From: Gnetum montanum | Lineage: Eukaryota > Streptophyta > Gnetopsida > Gnetales > Gnetaceae | Assembly: GCA_015680685.1 (NCBI GenBank) | Contig: MNCI01005578.1 | Location: 167,783 to 231,782 of the forward strand | Length of the DNA: 64,000 nt | Reading direction: 5' to 3' | Shown: positions 11,936 through 24,005 of the stretch, piece by piece | How the letters are laid out: every line of letters starts with the position of its first letter | Numbering within the stretch: the first letter of the stretch is position 1 | Program-made: the position numbers and the translations under genes | Notes under the pieces: model-generated | The model's database searches: none | The model's input: only the letters and a program-made list of their open reading frames with translations | Told to the model about the DNA's origin: nothing

Positions 11936-13101
11936 AAGCAAGCGAGCGTGGTCACTCTTGCACTACATCATTACCAGATGGAATAGGTAAGGTGTTGGAA
12001 TAGATGCAACGCCACTACCTCGCTGGCATTCTACTGATTTCTTGGATATGCCGAAAGGCATGCTATTGATCCCTCAGAGATGTCGCTACGACAGCCACTC
12101 TGTAGTTGTAGCTCCTGGGATCAACTTCGCCGCTTGGAGCCTCAAAGAAAATATGGCCATCCATGGTTTCAATAGCCCCCACCTATCGCTATCACCAGAT
12201 TCTGGCTTAGCAGGTTTGCCTGACTGGTTCTTTGCTCAGTCAATCGAGCAAGACGAATCTGGCTATCGATGACAGTTTCATGAACCGCGACATCAACATT
12301 GGGACCCTTGCTCTAGTCCCTCTTTCGTGGCCACCTCTCTTCTTTTTGCTTTGGACGGCACTTGTTTCAACAGCCTCCCTCCATAGTGATTAGGATGATT
12401 GCTTTTGGCTCTATGTTATGTTTTGCAGGTTATTTGTTATGATAGTGTTGATCGGGAATACACTCATTAGAAGGCAAGGTGTCACGGTGTTCTGAAGTGG
12501 TTGCCCAGACTAGCCTAGCTACTTGGGAGTGCAAACCCTACCTCTTCCTCCATTGAATACCTTACTTTGCTTTGCCCTTCCCTTATCCTTATAGCCATTT
12601 TCCCCCCTTTCTTCATTTGTACAGATTGAACATTAAATCAATTCTTTCGCATTGTCATGCCCACGAACAGGTGTAATGCAACTCACCTCGTGGAAGGTAA
12701 TATGCCTTTGAAAAAAAAAGTGGGGGCATAACTTGGAAAAATGGATGTAAAACAACTTGTCCAGGCCATGCGAGCGTAACACAACTCACGCACGCAAGCC
12801 CTTCATACGCAGTATAACAGCGTAACCTTTTGCAAATACATTAATGAAAGGAGGCAATGACTTGTTTGTGAAAACTTCATGTTCATGTGCTTAAGTCTTT
12901 CCCAAACCTCCCTCCTCTCACTTCTATAAAGTACCTCCTATACTCTCTCCTTCCCCCTTGTCTCTGCACGTCCAGGTTTGACAGAGCAACATTTGAGTAG
13001 CTACCGACAAACATTGTTGGTGCCTTTACCTCTCTGGTGTTTTGTATTCTTTGTCGACGTCTTTCGAGCAAGCCCTCTAAACATCAACAAAGAGGGGCCA
13101 T
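11936..13101 (+). other. 3' non-coding region and polypurine tract of element D
   Basis: Non-coding. Contains an A9GTGGGGGCATA tract (about 12711-12728), then AACAAAGAGGGGCCAT ending at 13101 against the 3' LTR, which is the probable plus-strand primer. ORFs here (12042-12272, 12883-13071) match nothing I know and lack partners in related elements. Confidence 0.6.
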
Positions 13102-14543
13102 TGAAACACCATGAAAATTTCGAGGCCTTGATGGTTCAGTAAAATCTTGTGATTCAATCAAGGATTTGCAACAAGATGCAGCCCAGAAAATTCTCGCTTC
13201 AGTTAAGGGTATATTCTGCAATGATACACAATGCAACGTAATGAACTCCAGAAGACAAAACAAGACAAGGGGTGCACGATGGCAAGCCTTCAACTTTGCA
13301 AGTTTTCTATGTTCCAAAAATCTTAACTTTTGGCATGTTACACTGCATTACACAACATAGCGTAACGTCGCATAGCATAGCGTAATACCAGAAGAAAGTC
13401 CATCGTAACAATAGAAATGACAAAAAATTCAAAACCTTAGCAATCCAGTACATTTCAGTAAGCTTTCTAGATAAGGGACCAATTATGCTGCATTACGTAG
13501 TGTAGCGTGATAAATCCTAGAAGAATTGAATAGAAACGAAGGGAGCACGACGATAGCACTTTTTTACAAGATTTGCCATTTTATGCTGAATCACGCTACG
13601 TAGTGTAATTTGACATGATGCAGCGTAATCCAGCATGATGCCACGTAATCAAGGAACAGTTGGTCATCAAAGCTCATACAAGAGTGGTTTACGACGCATT
13701 ACGCCGCAAAGCGTAATGTAGCATTACGCCGCAAAGCGTAATGTAGCATGACGCGACAGGCTGCAAACACAGAAGTATAAAGTCAACGACATCTTGTAGG
13801 TTCCAAACACGTGTCATCTAAACAACATTTTTCTCCTAACCGTAGCCTTATAAATATCCTAGTTGACAAGGATCCAAAGAGGGGGGGCAAAAATTTTCCG
13901 AAGATTGACAAATTGTCTCCATGAGCAATGTTCTTCTATTGGCAATCGTCGACAACTCTTGGCAAAGATTGATAAGAGAGCAAAAGAAGATATGTGATCG
14001 TAAGAACATCAAAGGTGATTGGCAAGAACCCTTGATCAGAAACAGCTGGTTGACGAACATTCTACTTCAGGTTTGACCTTCTTGTACCCAGATTCGCTAG
14101 AACAAGGTAGATAGACCTTTGCCCATTTTATCTTTAAATAGCTTTCTTGCTGTTGGCACGTACTTCGCCTAAACCGAAGTCTGCCTGTAATCATTGTATC
14201 CAACATATTTTGTTCTTGAGTTAAATCCCAAATCTTGGGATCTCACACTTTCTAAACTCGATTCCTTGTTTCCCATTTATATGGATTTTGCAAATCATTT
14301 TAAATTGATTACATCGTTTTCAATTACCTTCTAGGTCAAAAATATTATTTCTCATAAAAACCACCATTTTATCACCCAAACATCATAAAAATTGTACTGA
14401 CTAAGTAAGTCCCTGTCTGATCGACAAGACCGTTCAGGGCACCTTGGATTCGTTTTCTCCAGCACAGCCCTCGCACGGATCTAGGGTTAAAACTATGTAC
14501 ACGGATCCTTGTTCGGTATTTCCAGCGATTGACGTTTTTCATC
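13102..14543 (+). repeat. 3' LTR of element D
   Basis: Direct repeat of 3211-4636 starting TGAAACACC. Differs by an extra 25-bp tandem copy at 13696-13745 (GCATTACGCCGCAAAGCGTA... twice; once in the 5' LTR). The last ~6-10 bases are lost in the N run. Confidence 0.9.
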
Positions 14544-14549
14544 NNNNNN
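14544..14549. other. Assembly gap (6 N)
   Basis: Six Ns at the right edge of D's 3' LTR. Left and right flanks of D do not obviously belong to the same element, so a misjoin or deletion here is possible. Confidence 0.95.
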
Positions 14550-14826
14550 CAACCCCACAACACCCCCAAGCCCAAATATAGGCAATAAATGACTTTTTCC
14601 ACTTTGAGGATGAGGCTTTGACCACTTATGAGGCATTTTCAGCAACAAAAGTATGAGATACGTGAGATTGCCCCTTGTGGATTAGAATCTTCACATCTAC
14701 AATGAAGTTTTACCTCAAGTTTCATAAGATAGGGTTACAAAGGTTACAATATGCAAATTTGGTGGTGTTTCACTTCTATTAGGATGTAGTAGGAGCATGG
14801 CATAGCATGTTTTTAATATAATAGGT
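14550..14826 (-). pseudogene. Downstream piece of element B env-position ORF
   Basis: Minus-strand continuation of the ORF at 24006-24865, separated by element A. The first residues after the break (YYIKNMLCHAPTTS) align with QYTNN-FLHASITPWW of the F ORF near 51450-51492. Two TGG codons of F (51487-51492) correspond to TAA and TAG here (+ strand 14776-14781). Beyond that similarity fades, and the piece ends at the N gap. An opposite-strand reading (plus, about 14590-14800) is also fairly open, so strand assignment rests on the first ~25 codons and the target-site logic. Confidence 0.5.
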
Positions 14827-15714
14827 TGATAAGTAGCGAGGTACCCTTACACCCAACCATATAAATCACTAAGACTTTACACATGATTTGGTCAAATTCC
14901 ATGGACCTATAGTTATCTAATGCACTAGCTCTTCTAGGAAGTGAAATGGGCATTGAGAACGTTTGTTGTTTTTCCAACTACATTTTTGAGGCTCAAGGAT
15001 ATGATTTAAGTGTAATTGAGGTATATGATTCTTCCCATTTATATTTTATAAGTTTGATTACCTACAACAAGAATGAAAGATAAAGTAATTGAAGATCTAA
15101 TTCACTTACTACTTAGCTAGCCTAACACAAGTAACCGTTCCACTTTCCTAAACACATCATGAACACATATAGCACAATTGGGCTACCAAATGTTAAGTGT
15201 TGCTAGGTTACCAAGTACTATATGAATGCTAGAAGTGGTCATGCCTGTGTTCATTAACTATTGGAAATAAATTGCTTAATTCAAATGCATTAAAGTAAAG
15301 AACAAGAAAGTAAAATGCATTAAATAAAATATTAATCTATTCTCAGTGATACAAATATTTTCAAAAGAGTTCATTTTATTTCCATCACACTACTACGCTT
15401 AGGTACATCAGTGCTTGAACAAAGAACTGTACACACTTAGACTCCTTCTGTGGGCACTTAGAAAATATTCTAACTCTAAAAGGAAGAAATAACAAAAGCT
15501 TTGCTACTTTGACTAGAAAATAACCAAAAACTGATGTGAAAACTAAAGCCCAAGTGTAGTATTTATAGACTTAGGGTCTATACCCTGATGTCACGTACGT
15601 GACATCAAAGTTAGACCTTGATGTCACATATGTGACATCACAATTAGACCTTGATGTCACATACCTAACATCGTGTATGCAACATTATGGAAGAAAGTAT
15701 AAATATGTTCATCA
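14827..15714 (-). repeat. 3' LTR of element A
   Basis: 888 bp, plus-strand reading TGATAAGTAGCGAGG...GTTCATCA. Homologous to 23174-24005, to E's LTR at 58033 and, in opposite orientation, to F's LTRs. A minus-strand TATA box (CTATAAATA) lies near 15561-15570. The polypurine side at 15715 reads, in minus sense, GTCATGGAGGTA before the LTR. Confidence 0.9.
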
Positions 15715-16924
15715 TACCTCCATGACTAAGTAAAAACTCATCCTCAAGTAAAGAAGAGGAGAAACAAGTTATTTACAACATAACATATTGGGTAGGTGTG
15801 GGATTATTGACTGACATACAAATTAACTTAGATGAAATAGATAGACTCTAAGTGCCCAAGTATATGGAATTACAATTTTTACAACATTAGGTATTCATGA
15901 TAATAGAAGTTAATACCCTGGAAAACATTAACACCCAACACCTCTTGGTAGCAAAAGAATGAGAGAGATAAGAGATCCAATAATCACGATCGATCCTCAT
16001 TGTGTGGTACTACTGCATCATCCTTAATGAAGATTGGCCTGCTTCCATTCTATGCTTCCAACTATAATCGTAATAAAACTATGAATTAATATGCAATGTG
16101 TAATACATAGTAGTTAAATGCCTTGTCTCATCGATGGTTACACTCGACTAAGTTGTGATTGTGGTAGACTAGTTCCTTTAGTAGTGTTAGTAGGAAGGCT
16201 GACAAATAGGGTAGATAAGATTAGTGATTCATGAATTTTGAAAACATTCAACACAAGGAAATAGTTGAAGAGGGTATAAGAATTCACAATAATAAAAAGA
16301 AAAATTCACTAAAAAGTGTTGTGAAGATGTGCATAATTGGATGTCATTGATGTGGTAAATAAAAAGAATTTGATTGTAAAAAGTGTCTAAGGATAAAGAA
16401 CTTAACTAACCCAACCAAAAGATATGCAAGTGGGTCCTCCCCAAAGTATTCATAGGCCTCTTATGCCCTTGCATAACTTTAAACTAAAGAGTTCATGGGA
16501 TCCATGGATGATTAATGGTTATAGAAGTTAAGTACAAAAACCTAAAGGAAACTAACTAAGAATTCTGACACATCAAACTATGACATCGAACCAAAACATG
16601 AAATTGGCAATGAGGTGAGACATAAAAAGCATTGATGGATGAGAGAAAGAGTGGAATGGAATTCCTAATTATGATCACATGAAGTCCCTTGTGGATTTTG
16701 TGGTTAAATAACTTAATTGGATCCATCCTTAGTCTAGACTAAAACCAACCATGTCAGTGACTTCGCATTATCATTCTAAGACCAGTCCATCCCTTGAGAC
16801 ATAAGAGTGCTTCCACAAAACAACAATTTTTATTTATTAGAGAAGAATTATGAAGTGGGGAAGGGCCTTAGTTAGAGGGGACTAGTCCCATAACCAGTTC
16901 TTATAGCCCATTTATTCTATCTAA

Positions 16925-16978
16925 GGGGTGTGCTTTGAATTCCCATCAATTTTTTTTGAAATGGAAATCACACGATCC
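16925..16978 (-). ncRNA. Conserved 3'-region hairpin, copy A-i
   Basis: In minus sense: outer GTGTG / CACAC stem, inner TTTCCAT / ATGGGAA stem (one G-T pair), A-rich loop, and the fixed TTCAAAG stretch on the 3' arm. Confidence 0.65.
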
Positions 16979-17005
16979 AAAAACACATGCATTTATTTTG
17001 TCTAA

Positions 17006-17060
17006 GGGATGTGCTTTGAATTCTCATAATTTTTTTTTCTGATGAGAACCACACCATGCA
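17006..17060 (-). ncRNA. Conserved 3'-region hairpin, copy A-ii
   Basis: In minus sense: CATGGTGTGG, inner stem TTCTCAT / ATGAGAA with an A9 loop, TTCAAAG bulge, then CACATCCC. Same architecture as the other copies with a different inner stem. Confidence 0.7.
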
Positions 17061-17664
17061 AGAACTTATTCAACTTCCTTTTATTGGATGACATAGAATT
17101 GTAAGAAGTCCATGAAAACACACACATACCCAAGCAAATAGAAAGGCACAAAGAATACCAAATCCCTTTAAAGACACACCATATTCAAACCTTTGAATCC
17201 TTCCCAACTCTAGAAACTACCTAAGTTACAAATTTACTAAAGTTTTATTAATGAAAAAGGGACTGTACATTTCCAAAACAAGGAAAACCATAGAGTTTTT
17301 GGATGGGTGGATGTTGTGGACTCACTACTTGTTGCATGAAATAGAAATAGTGTCCTAATTATCCATAACAAAATTCAAAGTCAAAAACTAGATACCAATA
17401 ATCAAATAACAACAATAGTACATACCACCATCAAGTAATGCATTACCATTGTACCTGGCACTTATTAACAAAAAGTTAGAAGATCATACCAAATAAAATA
17501 AAAGAAAATATAAAAGAAAGTGTAAAATATTCAAGAAAAAGAAAATGAACTAACAATGATGTAAAACAAAAATTAGAAAAGATTAATAACATGAAGACAA
17601 AAAGATGTAAAATAAAGAGTGTGTAAAACAAAAAATTTGAAAAAATGAGGAGCCACTTGTATGG

Positions 17665-18915
17665 TTAACATGGTTGACAATCTCCCCCACGACTAAGTTG
17701 AAAGGAGAAGATTTGAAATATGGAGCGTGGTTGTCCATCCAATGAGGTTGTTGTTGTGTTAGCTGGCTTATGCTCATGGAAAGGTTTAATTTGTTGGATG
17801 TTGACCAACTGTTTCCTGTTTGGGCTCTCAGGTTTAAAGATCATCATGGCCCCAAAAGAAAAAGTTTCATAAATAATGTAAGGTCCTTCCCACAATGTTT
17901 GCAACTTAGTTCATTGAGGTACATGTGTGGGGTTCTAGTAAAAAATCTCATCTCTTGGTTGAAATTTGACTTTTCTAATTTTTAGGTCATCACATTTTTT
18001 GTTATAGGCCTTGTGCAACTCGTTAGATAATAGGGCTACTAATTGATTTTTGTCTAGTAGGTTGAGATTCACTGGTCATTCTTTTTGGGCTAGACTCAAG
18101 TCAAGGTCAAGGTCACAAGCTGTTGAAACTATACAGAGTTTAGGTTGAATAGGAAGTATTAGTAATTTTCTATACACAAGCTCATAGGGAGCATAGCCTA
18201 TAGGAAGTTTCCATGTTGAGTGCTAGGTCCAAAGGGCATCATTGAGTTTTGTGCTCCAATCCTTCCTATACTTACTAATAGTTCTTGTTAGTATCCTTGT
18301 GATTTCCCTATTAGTAATCTTAGCTTGACCATTAGCTTGGGGATGGTAAGGTGTTGTGAATTTATGTTCAACCCCCAAGCATTGCATAAGCTTTCAAAAA
18401 GTAGTGCTTGTAAAGTGAGTTCCATTGTTAGAAATTAATGCACGTGGCACACCAAACCTATTTATAACATTTTATTGTATAAACCAAGTAGCAGTAGAGG
18501 ATGTATAGTTGATGATGGCTACTGCTTCTACCCACTTCATACAATAGTCAAAAACAACTATGATGTATGCTTTTCCATTTGACATGGTCATGATAGGACC
18601 CATGAAGTCAATGCCCCAAATGTTAAAGGGTTCCAGTAGTTGAATCCATTTTTGAGGTCCCTCCATTCAAGTAGTCATTCCACCATCTCATTGGCATCAT
18701 TCACAAGAGCAGACATAATTGTGAGCATCCCTGAAGAGTGTTAGCTAGTAGTACCCTACCATCAGGATTTTAACGGTCATGCATCTTCCATCATAGTGTT
18801 CTCCACAAGGAACTTCATGAACATCTTGGAGAATGCGTAGTTGATCAGCATCACAGACACACCAATTAACTAGGCCATTAGCACACACCTTGTAGAGGTA
18901 TCCATTAATCTTCAT
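17665..18915 (-). pseudogene. Integrase of element A
   Basis: Ty3/gypsy integrase remnant. In minus order: INGYLYKVCANGL leading to a zinc module (HEVPCGEHYDGRC, then CSC..C), core WGIDFMGPIMTMSNGKAY (first Asp), then SNNGTHF (18420-18440) where the second catalytic Asp is replaced by Asn (codon 18427-18429), and NGQAKITNRE where the catalytic Glu is Lys (codon 18319-18321). Both changes are G-to-A on the coding strand. The C-terminal part has TLWEGPYIIYETFSFGAMMI and ends QLSRGGDCQPC near 17665. Colinear with F integrase. Confidence 0.88.
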
Positions 18916-19405
18916 GAAGTGCTTTACCTAGTGAAGAAATTGTTGTTTCTTTCAATGGTCCAACCCCTATGGCATCTCCTAAGAATGCCATCATACCATT
19001 TTGGCTCATTGGGAATTTGTTTAGTTATAGCCCCAGTAAAGAGGAGTTCATCAGAAAACATGTCAGATAATGGACTTTCTTCCTCTTTGTCATCCCATCG
19101 TAATTGAGACAAGTGATCAACAACCACATTCTTAGCATCCTTTTGATCTACTATCATAACATTGAATTCCTACAAGATTACTAGCCACCGTATGACACAA
19201 GGGCTCACCACTAGCTTATTTATCAAGAAGCAGATGGCACTGCAATCCATGTGCACAAATACCTTGTATCCAAGCACATAGTACCTAAACTTCTCTAGAG
19301 AAAACACCACTGCCATCAATTCTTTCTCTATGGTGATGTACTTCAGTTATGCAACCACAATGCTTCGACTAGCATAATCAATGTAGTATGGACATTTCTT
19401 ATCAT
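18916..19405 (-). pseudogene. RNase H of element A
   Basis: Ty3/gypsy RNase H domain following RT. Minus-strand reading contains RKNxWQWCF-like KELMAVVFSLEKF, GYKVFVHMDCSAI, a WLVILQEFNVMIVDQK tract and KNVVVDHLSQLRWDDKEEE, the standard end of the domain before the integrase tether. Joined upstream directly to the protease-RT linker because RT is missing. Confidence 0.82.
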
Positions 19406-20370
19406 CCCATATTCTTTCTTGATGATCTACTTCAATTTAGGATTTAATCACCTCTATGGTTTTCATTTTGGCTTCATGATTAGGTTGGTGTAGATGAGAT
19501 ACTAGCATATCCTAGGATCAATCCCTATGAGTTCAAGATATGACCAACTAAAAGATGCTGACCATCTTTCAACTACCTTCAACAACATCTTTTTTGATTT
19601 TGGAGCAAGTTTTGCATTGATTATAATCAATTTTCTATTTTTCAAAAACACATATTCCATTTTGGCTAGTAGTGTTTTCAATTTAAGGGACTCTTGCTAG
19701 AATTTCTTATGAATTTCCAAATCTCCCCAGTGGGTATCATCATTTGTGTCATCAAAGAGTTGGTGATGAACTTGCTTGAGTTCATCCATGCTCATGACAT
19801 ATGCACATGCCAGGTTCTCAATTGGTTCTATGCAAAGTGTGTTGCTTTCATAATTAATAGTTAGCCACTAGGTACCCTCCTATTTTGTGACTATTGCGTA
19901 TAGACACCTTTGGATTTTTGTTTTTAGTGCACACTACTCGCATGTATAGATAGATGCTTACTTTATGACCTAGAGTTTCTACACACAATTGCACCTGATA
20001 TCACTGTTCGTGATGCATGGAACTCTCTTCTTCTCGATCTTTCCAAAAAAAAATTTTGATATCTCCAGGGAAAGATCTCTAATTCCCATTCTTGCATCAA
20101 CGGTGCTTAGCCATGCTCTTTCCATGATGATTGGAAAATTCCCTTTGCAATTCTCCACTTTGATTACTAGGAAGTTGGTACAATAAGACCACCCATAGTG
20201 GTCACAATGTTTTCTACTAGTCCTAATGAAATAGTGATGGATTGATCTACCAATTCTAATCTTATGTTGCTCTTATTGAGAGGATGCAGGTAGTGTACAT
20301 CTCATAAGAAATTAGATTAACACCAGAACCTGAATCGAGAAGAGTCTTGCATGGTTTATTCCCAGAAATC
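19406..20370 (-). pseudogene. Protease and linker of element A, with RT deletion junction
   Basis: Retropepsin remnant: minus-strand CDHYGWSYCTNFLVIKVENC...FPIIMERAWLSTVDARMG aligns with F's CGWSYPTNFLFIRVDNYNKNFPIIMGRAWLSTVAARLG (45060-45180). The linker continues (KMEYVFLKNRKLIIINAKL) to PKLK near 19440. There the sequence jumps straight to the RNase H start; in F the same two points lie about 870 bp apart (45830 and 46740). So RT was removed by one internal deletion at about 19405-19430. Confidence 0.8.
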
Positions 20371-22990
20371 TACAAATAATTTAAAGGACTTCCAAGATCA
20401 ACTAACTTCCTAGGACTATTTCCTACATGGATCCAATCAAACACAGTATGAGTGAGCATTATAGTATGGATCCTAGGAAAAGTTTGGTTTGAAGGGGACT
20501 CAAAGGTATTAGGTACAGAGGAAGATGCATGAGTAAGGTGGTCAACCATGGGTATATGTGAAGGCTTGGGTTGACTATGGGATTGAAAGAAATGTATTTT
20601 CTTTGATTGGGCATTCAACCCCTCCGATTGATGAGTTGGTTATAGATTAATAGCCCTTGTAGCATTGCGTTGTTGCAGTTGGGCTAGTAGTTCATCCTAC
20701 ATAGGTGAAATGGATGGTAACTATGTAGGTGGAGGAGGAGTATGTGCAGGGACAGGAGGAGGATAAGGATAAGAGGTGGCATTCCTTCTTTCATGTGGAG
20801 AATGTGTTTAGTAATAATCAGAAGGGTGGTAGTGAGGTTGGAAAGTAGAGTTTTGACTGGAAGAGTCACATGGAGACATGGGTTTCTGAACATAGTAACC
20901 ATATGGATCAGGCTACCTATAAGGGTATTGTTGTCTTGGTAGTGCCAACACCCATGATTATGGTTGCTACCACTATTGATACTATTAATACGGTTGCAGT
21001 GGAGCTCCACTTGGATAATATGGTTGTTGTTGGTGGAACTGCCTGAGATTACCTTGAGGATAAGGTAACCTCCTAGATGTTTACCCTTGTGTAAGTTGTG
21101 GATGTAAGGCATACATCCTAGACTCCTGTAGATGTGACACAATGGGGCAACATCCCCTAAGATGTTGATACTGATAGACATCACACCCATAATCATCATC
21201 TGATTTACTATTTACAATGTCTTCTATTGCAACAATATTTCCCTTACCTTTGTGATATGCACGTTCAACTTCCTTATGCCTCGTATGGTCACAATCACTA
21301 CCTTGTTCCTTGGACTCCTCAAGAATTTTGAGGACAACATGGAATCTATTGTCCATGGAGTGTCATAACTGATCAAGCTTGGTTTTAAGTTCAAATTGAA
21401 ATTTTTCGAGTGGTAAGATTTTCTTATTCACCCCCTCATCAAATATAGACTTGTCCTCACTGTCGCAAAATTGAACCTCCCTCTTGCGAATGGAAGGATC
21501 ACGATTGTACTCTTCTGCACTTTCTCTTTTTCTTAGTTCACCCTTGGTTTTGACAACCTTCTTTATTAATATTTGTATCTGATAGGCACTTAGTTCTAAC
21601 AATCATCCCTAGGCATAGACACCAAGGGTTCCCCTCATTTCTGATTAAAGCCCGTCTACTATCTGGTGAAGTTAATCTAGTTGAGAATAACCATGGCCCA
21701 AACATTTGTGCATTAAGGCATAGTATCAACCAATGGTAGCATCTAAGGGTTTGTGCCTTCCTTTTTTCCATCCTTGAATTTTCTTCATTAGGTTGGACAC
21801 TGTAGAGAGCATTTGATATTTATCATTGAACAACTTGAACATGGTACTCCATCATTTGATAGATTCTGGCTCTAGGGACCAGTACCAATTTTCTGCTTGT
21901 TTGATGAGTGTCTTGGGGAACAACTTTAGTTTCTACCACTTATTCTCTATGTTCTACAAGGCACATGCATCTTGGAAAGCTTGAAGATGATTATATAAAT
22001 CAACGTTATATCCTCCTTCAAATCAAGGAATATTGTTCATGTCTAATTTTTTGATGTGGCTATCCTTCGCATGCCTTGTTGGAATTCTTACTACCTCTAC
22101 GATGTTAACCATACTTCAAGTAGCAAGGAGAGTCTGATCAAGGCCTTGATCATGAAGCCTACAATGCCCTCTACTACCCCTTAGTTCATGGTGATGTGGC
22201 TCTCTTGAACGTCTGCACCCTTGATCTTGCCTTTCCTAATAGTCTCTTCGATCATTTTGGTCATTTTTATCCTATTGGTTATTTTGTTCATGTTGTTCAC
22301 CTCCATCAAAATCTCACCTTCTATAGTCATAGTCAAAGCCAGAAGATGATGATGATGATGATGACAGGGAAAAGGAAGGAGAACCAACACCATCATGGTG
22401 CCTACTTCCACCTCTTTAAAAATCACAACCATAATCATGATCTTGCTTCTTGCCTACATCCTTGTCTTGACTTGCCCTTCTGGATCCTTCTTTGTCAATG
22501 GATCCCTTATTACCAAAACCAAGAGTATGAATTATGGAGTGTAAGTTCTAATTTTAAACTCCATCACCGAAGTCAAAAAGAGGAGTTTCATTAAATGGAA
22601 AACTCCCAAAGACGGGTTCCCCACTAGCTTGTTGGTACAACAAGAATGGAGAATTGTTAAGTTCTTTTTCCTTCAAGAATTCATAGCGCTATTCTAGCTA
22701 TCGATCTACTGGTGCTTCAGTGGGATGATAATCCTTGGTGTCATTATCTTCCACAATATACTCCACATGGTGGTCTTGGAGACAACATCGTGTAAGCATT
22801 TGGTAGAGCATTGCAAGAACAGCTCGATCAGGTGGCCACACAATGTTTCCTTCCATGTCATGCCACTGTAGCTATTCATCCAAGTGTAGGATGAAGGTGA
22901 AGTTTAGTACATATTCATCAATATGAGTATATACAATTTGATATTGTTGAGGCATTGGCTATAAGATTTATCATTTTTGGATGGTAAATT
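20371..22990 (-). pseudogene. Gag of element A
   Basis: Athila-like capsid protein remnant. Minus order: MEGNIVWPPDRAVLAMLY...DYHPTEAP (about 22860-22700), colinear with F's MEGNIILLLDRSALGMLF (42440); a His-rich run from a GAT trinucleotide repeat (22345-22363); the capsid domain NNIPxFEGGYNVDLYNHLQ...AENWYWSLEPESIK (about 22040-21880); a charged segment (SIRKREVQFCDSEDKSIF, 21500); a zinc-knuckle-like YGCDVYQYQHLRGC (about 21170) followed by a Pro/Gln/Tyr-rich tail. Multiple frameshifts and stops. Would form virus-like particles in an active element. Confidence 0.82.
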
Positions 22991-23154
22991 GCTCTTGTGA
23001 GAAGAAAACATTTTTACTTAGTGAAATAAAAATCACAATGTGCTTCTAAATATTTTTTGTAGTAATTGTAAGATAAGATATGACTCTAAGGTTCATTCCA
23101 ATAATTTAAATACTATCCACTAAGTCCTAGATAGTGCACAAAACAACAAAAACA

Positions 23155-23172
23155 TCCTTGGCAACGACGCCA
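23155..23172 (-). promoter_or_regulatory. tRNA-Asp-type primer binding site of element A
   Basis: Minus sense TGGCGTCGTTGCCAAGGA, one base from the LTR. Close to the TGGCGCCGTTGCCGGGGA type (plant tRNA-Asp 3' end, recalled), with transitions only. Confidence 0.8.
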
Positions 23173-23173
23173 A

Positions 23174-24005
23174 TGATGAGTAGTGAGGTACCCCTACGCC
23201 CAACCATACGAATCACTATGGTGTTACGCACGATTCAATCGAATGTTGTGGACTTATAGTTATCTAATGCACTAGATCTTCTAGGAAGTGAAATGGATGT
23301 TGAGAACATTCGTTGTCTTCTCAACTACACTTGTGAGGCTCAAGGGTATGGTTTAAGTGTAATTGAGATATATGATTTTTCTCATTTATATTTTATAAGT
23401 TTGATCACCTATAATAAGAATGAAAGGTAAAGTAATTGAAGATCTAATTCATCTACTACCTAGTTAGCCTAACACAAGTAACCGTCCCACTTTCCTAAAC
23501 ACTTATAGCACTACTGAGCTACCAAACATTAAGTGTTTCTAGGTTACCAAGTACTATATGAATGTCCAAAGTGGCCATGCTTGTGTTCATTAACTACTGG
23601 AAATAAATTGCTTAATTCAAATGCATTAAAGTAAAGAGAAAAAAAGTAAAATGCATTAAAGAAAATATTAATCTATTCTTAGTGCTACAAGAAGTCTAAA
23701 AAAGAGTTCATTTTATTCCTGTCACACTGTTGCACTAAGGTACATCAATGCTCGAACAAAGAAAATTGTACACACTTAGACTCTTCTGTGGGCACTCAGA
23801 AAATATTCTAGCTCTAAATGGAAGAAATGGCAAAAGCTTTACTAATATAAGTAGAAAATGACCAAAATTTGATGTGAAAACTAGAGCCCAGATGTAGTAT
23901 TTATAGACTTAGGGTATATGCCCTAATGTCACATATACAATGTCGTTGTTGGACCTCGACATCATATATGTGATTTTGCATCAAATAGCATAAACATGTT
24001 TATCA
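23174..24005 (-). repeat. 5' LTR of element A
   Basis: 832 bp, plus-strand reading TGATGAGTAGTGAGG...GTTTATCA, pairing with 14827-15714. Followed by target duplication TAGGC. Confidence 0.9.

Larger units (their letters stand above)
3211..14543 (+). mobile_element. Tat-like Ty3/gypsy element D, RT-less
   Basis: LTR retrotransposon of about 11.3 kb. Order seen: 5' LTR 3211-4636, primer binding site 4643, gag and protease in one frame (4894-8690), tandem arrays (8690-9245) where reverse transcriptase and its RNase H should be, archaeal-type RNase H (about 9780-10279), integrase (10285-11521), repeat-rich 3' region, polypurine tract near 13089, 3' LTR 13102-14543. The extra aRH domain before integrase and the gag style point to the Tat clade. 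Stops and one frameshift make it non-coding, and without RT it would have been non-autonomous. The right end runs into six Ns. Confidence 0.9.
15715..17664 (-). other. 3' non-coding region of element A
   Basis: About 1.95 kb between integrase and the 3' LTR with no long ORF. It aligns block by block with F's 49276-50030 and E's 58895-60890 (for example GGGAGGACCCACTTGCATAT in minus sense near 16425), so it is conserved without coding. Contains the two hairpins annotated separately. F and B carry an ORF cassette in this interval; A does not. Confidence 0.75.
14827..24005 (-). mobile_element. Athila-like Ty3/gypsy element A, RT deleted
   Basis: Complete LTR-to-LTR element of 9.2 kb on the minus strand. 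LTRs are 14827-15714 (3') and 23174-24005 (5'). Flanking 5-bp target duplication TAGGT (14822-14826) / TAGGC (24006-24010), one transition apart. In minus order: tRNA-Asp-type PBS, gag, protease, a precise loss of RT, RNase H, integrase, a 3' region with two conserved hairpins, 3' LTR. No env-position ORF. Inserted in the env-position ORF of element B. Confidence 0.92.

Noticed and set aside
14590-14800. Plus-strand reading with HFEDEALTTYEAFSATKV and few stops
   Set aside because: Looks protein-like, but the minus-strand alignment to F at the A junction fits the target-site logic better. I could not confirm any family for the plus reading, so strand remains somewhat open.
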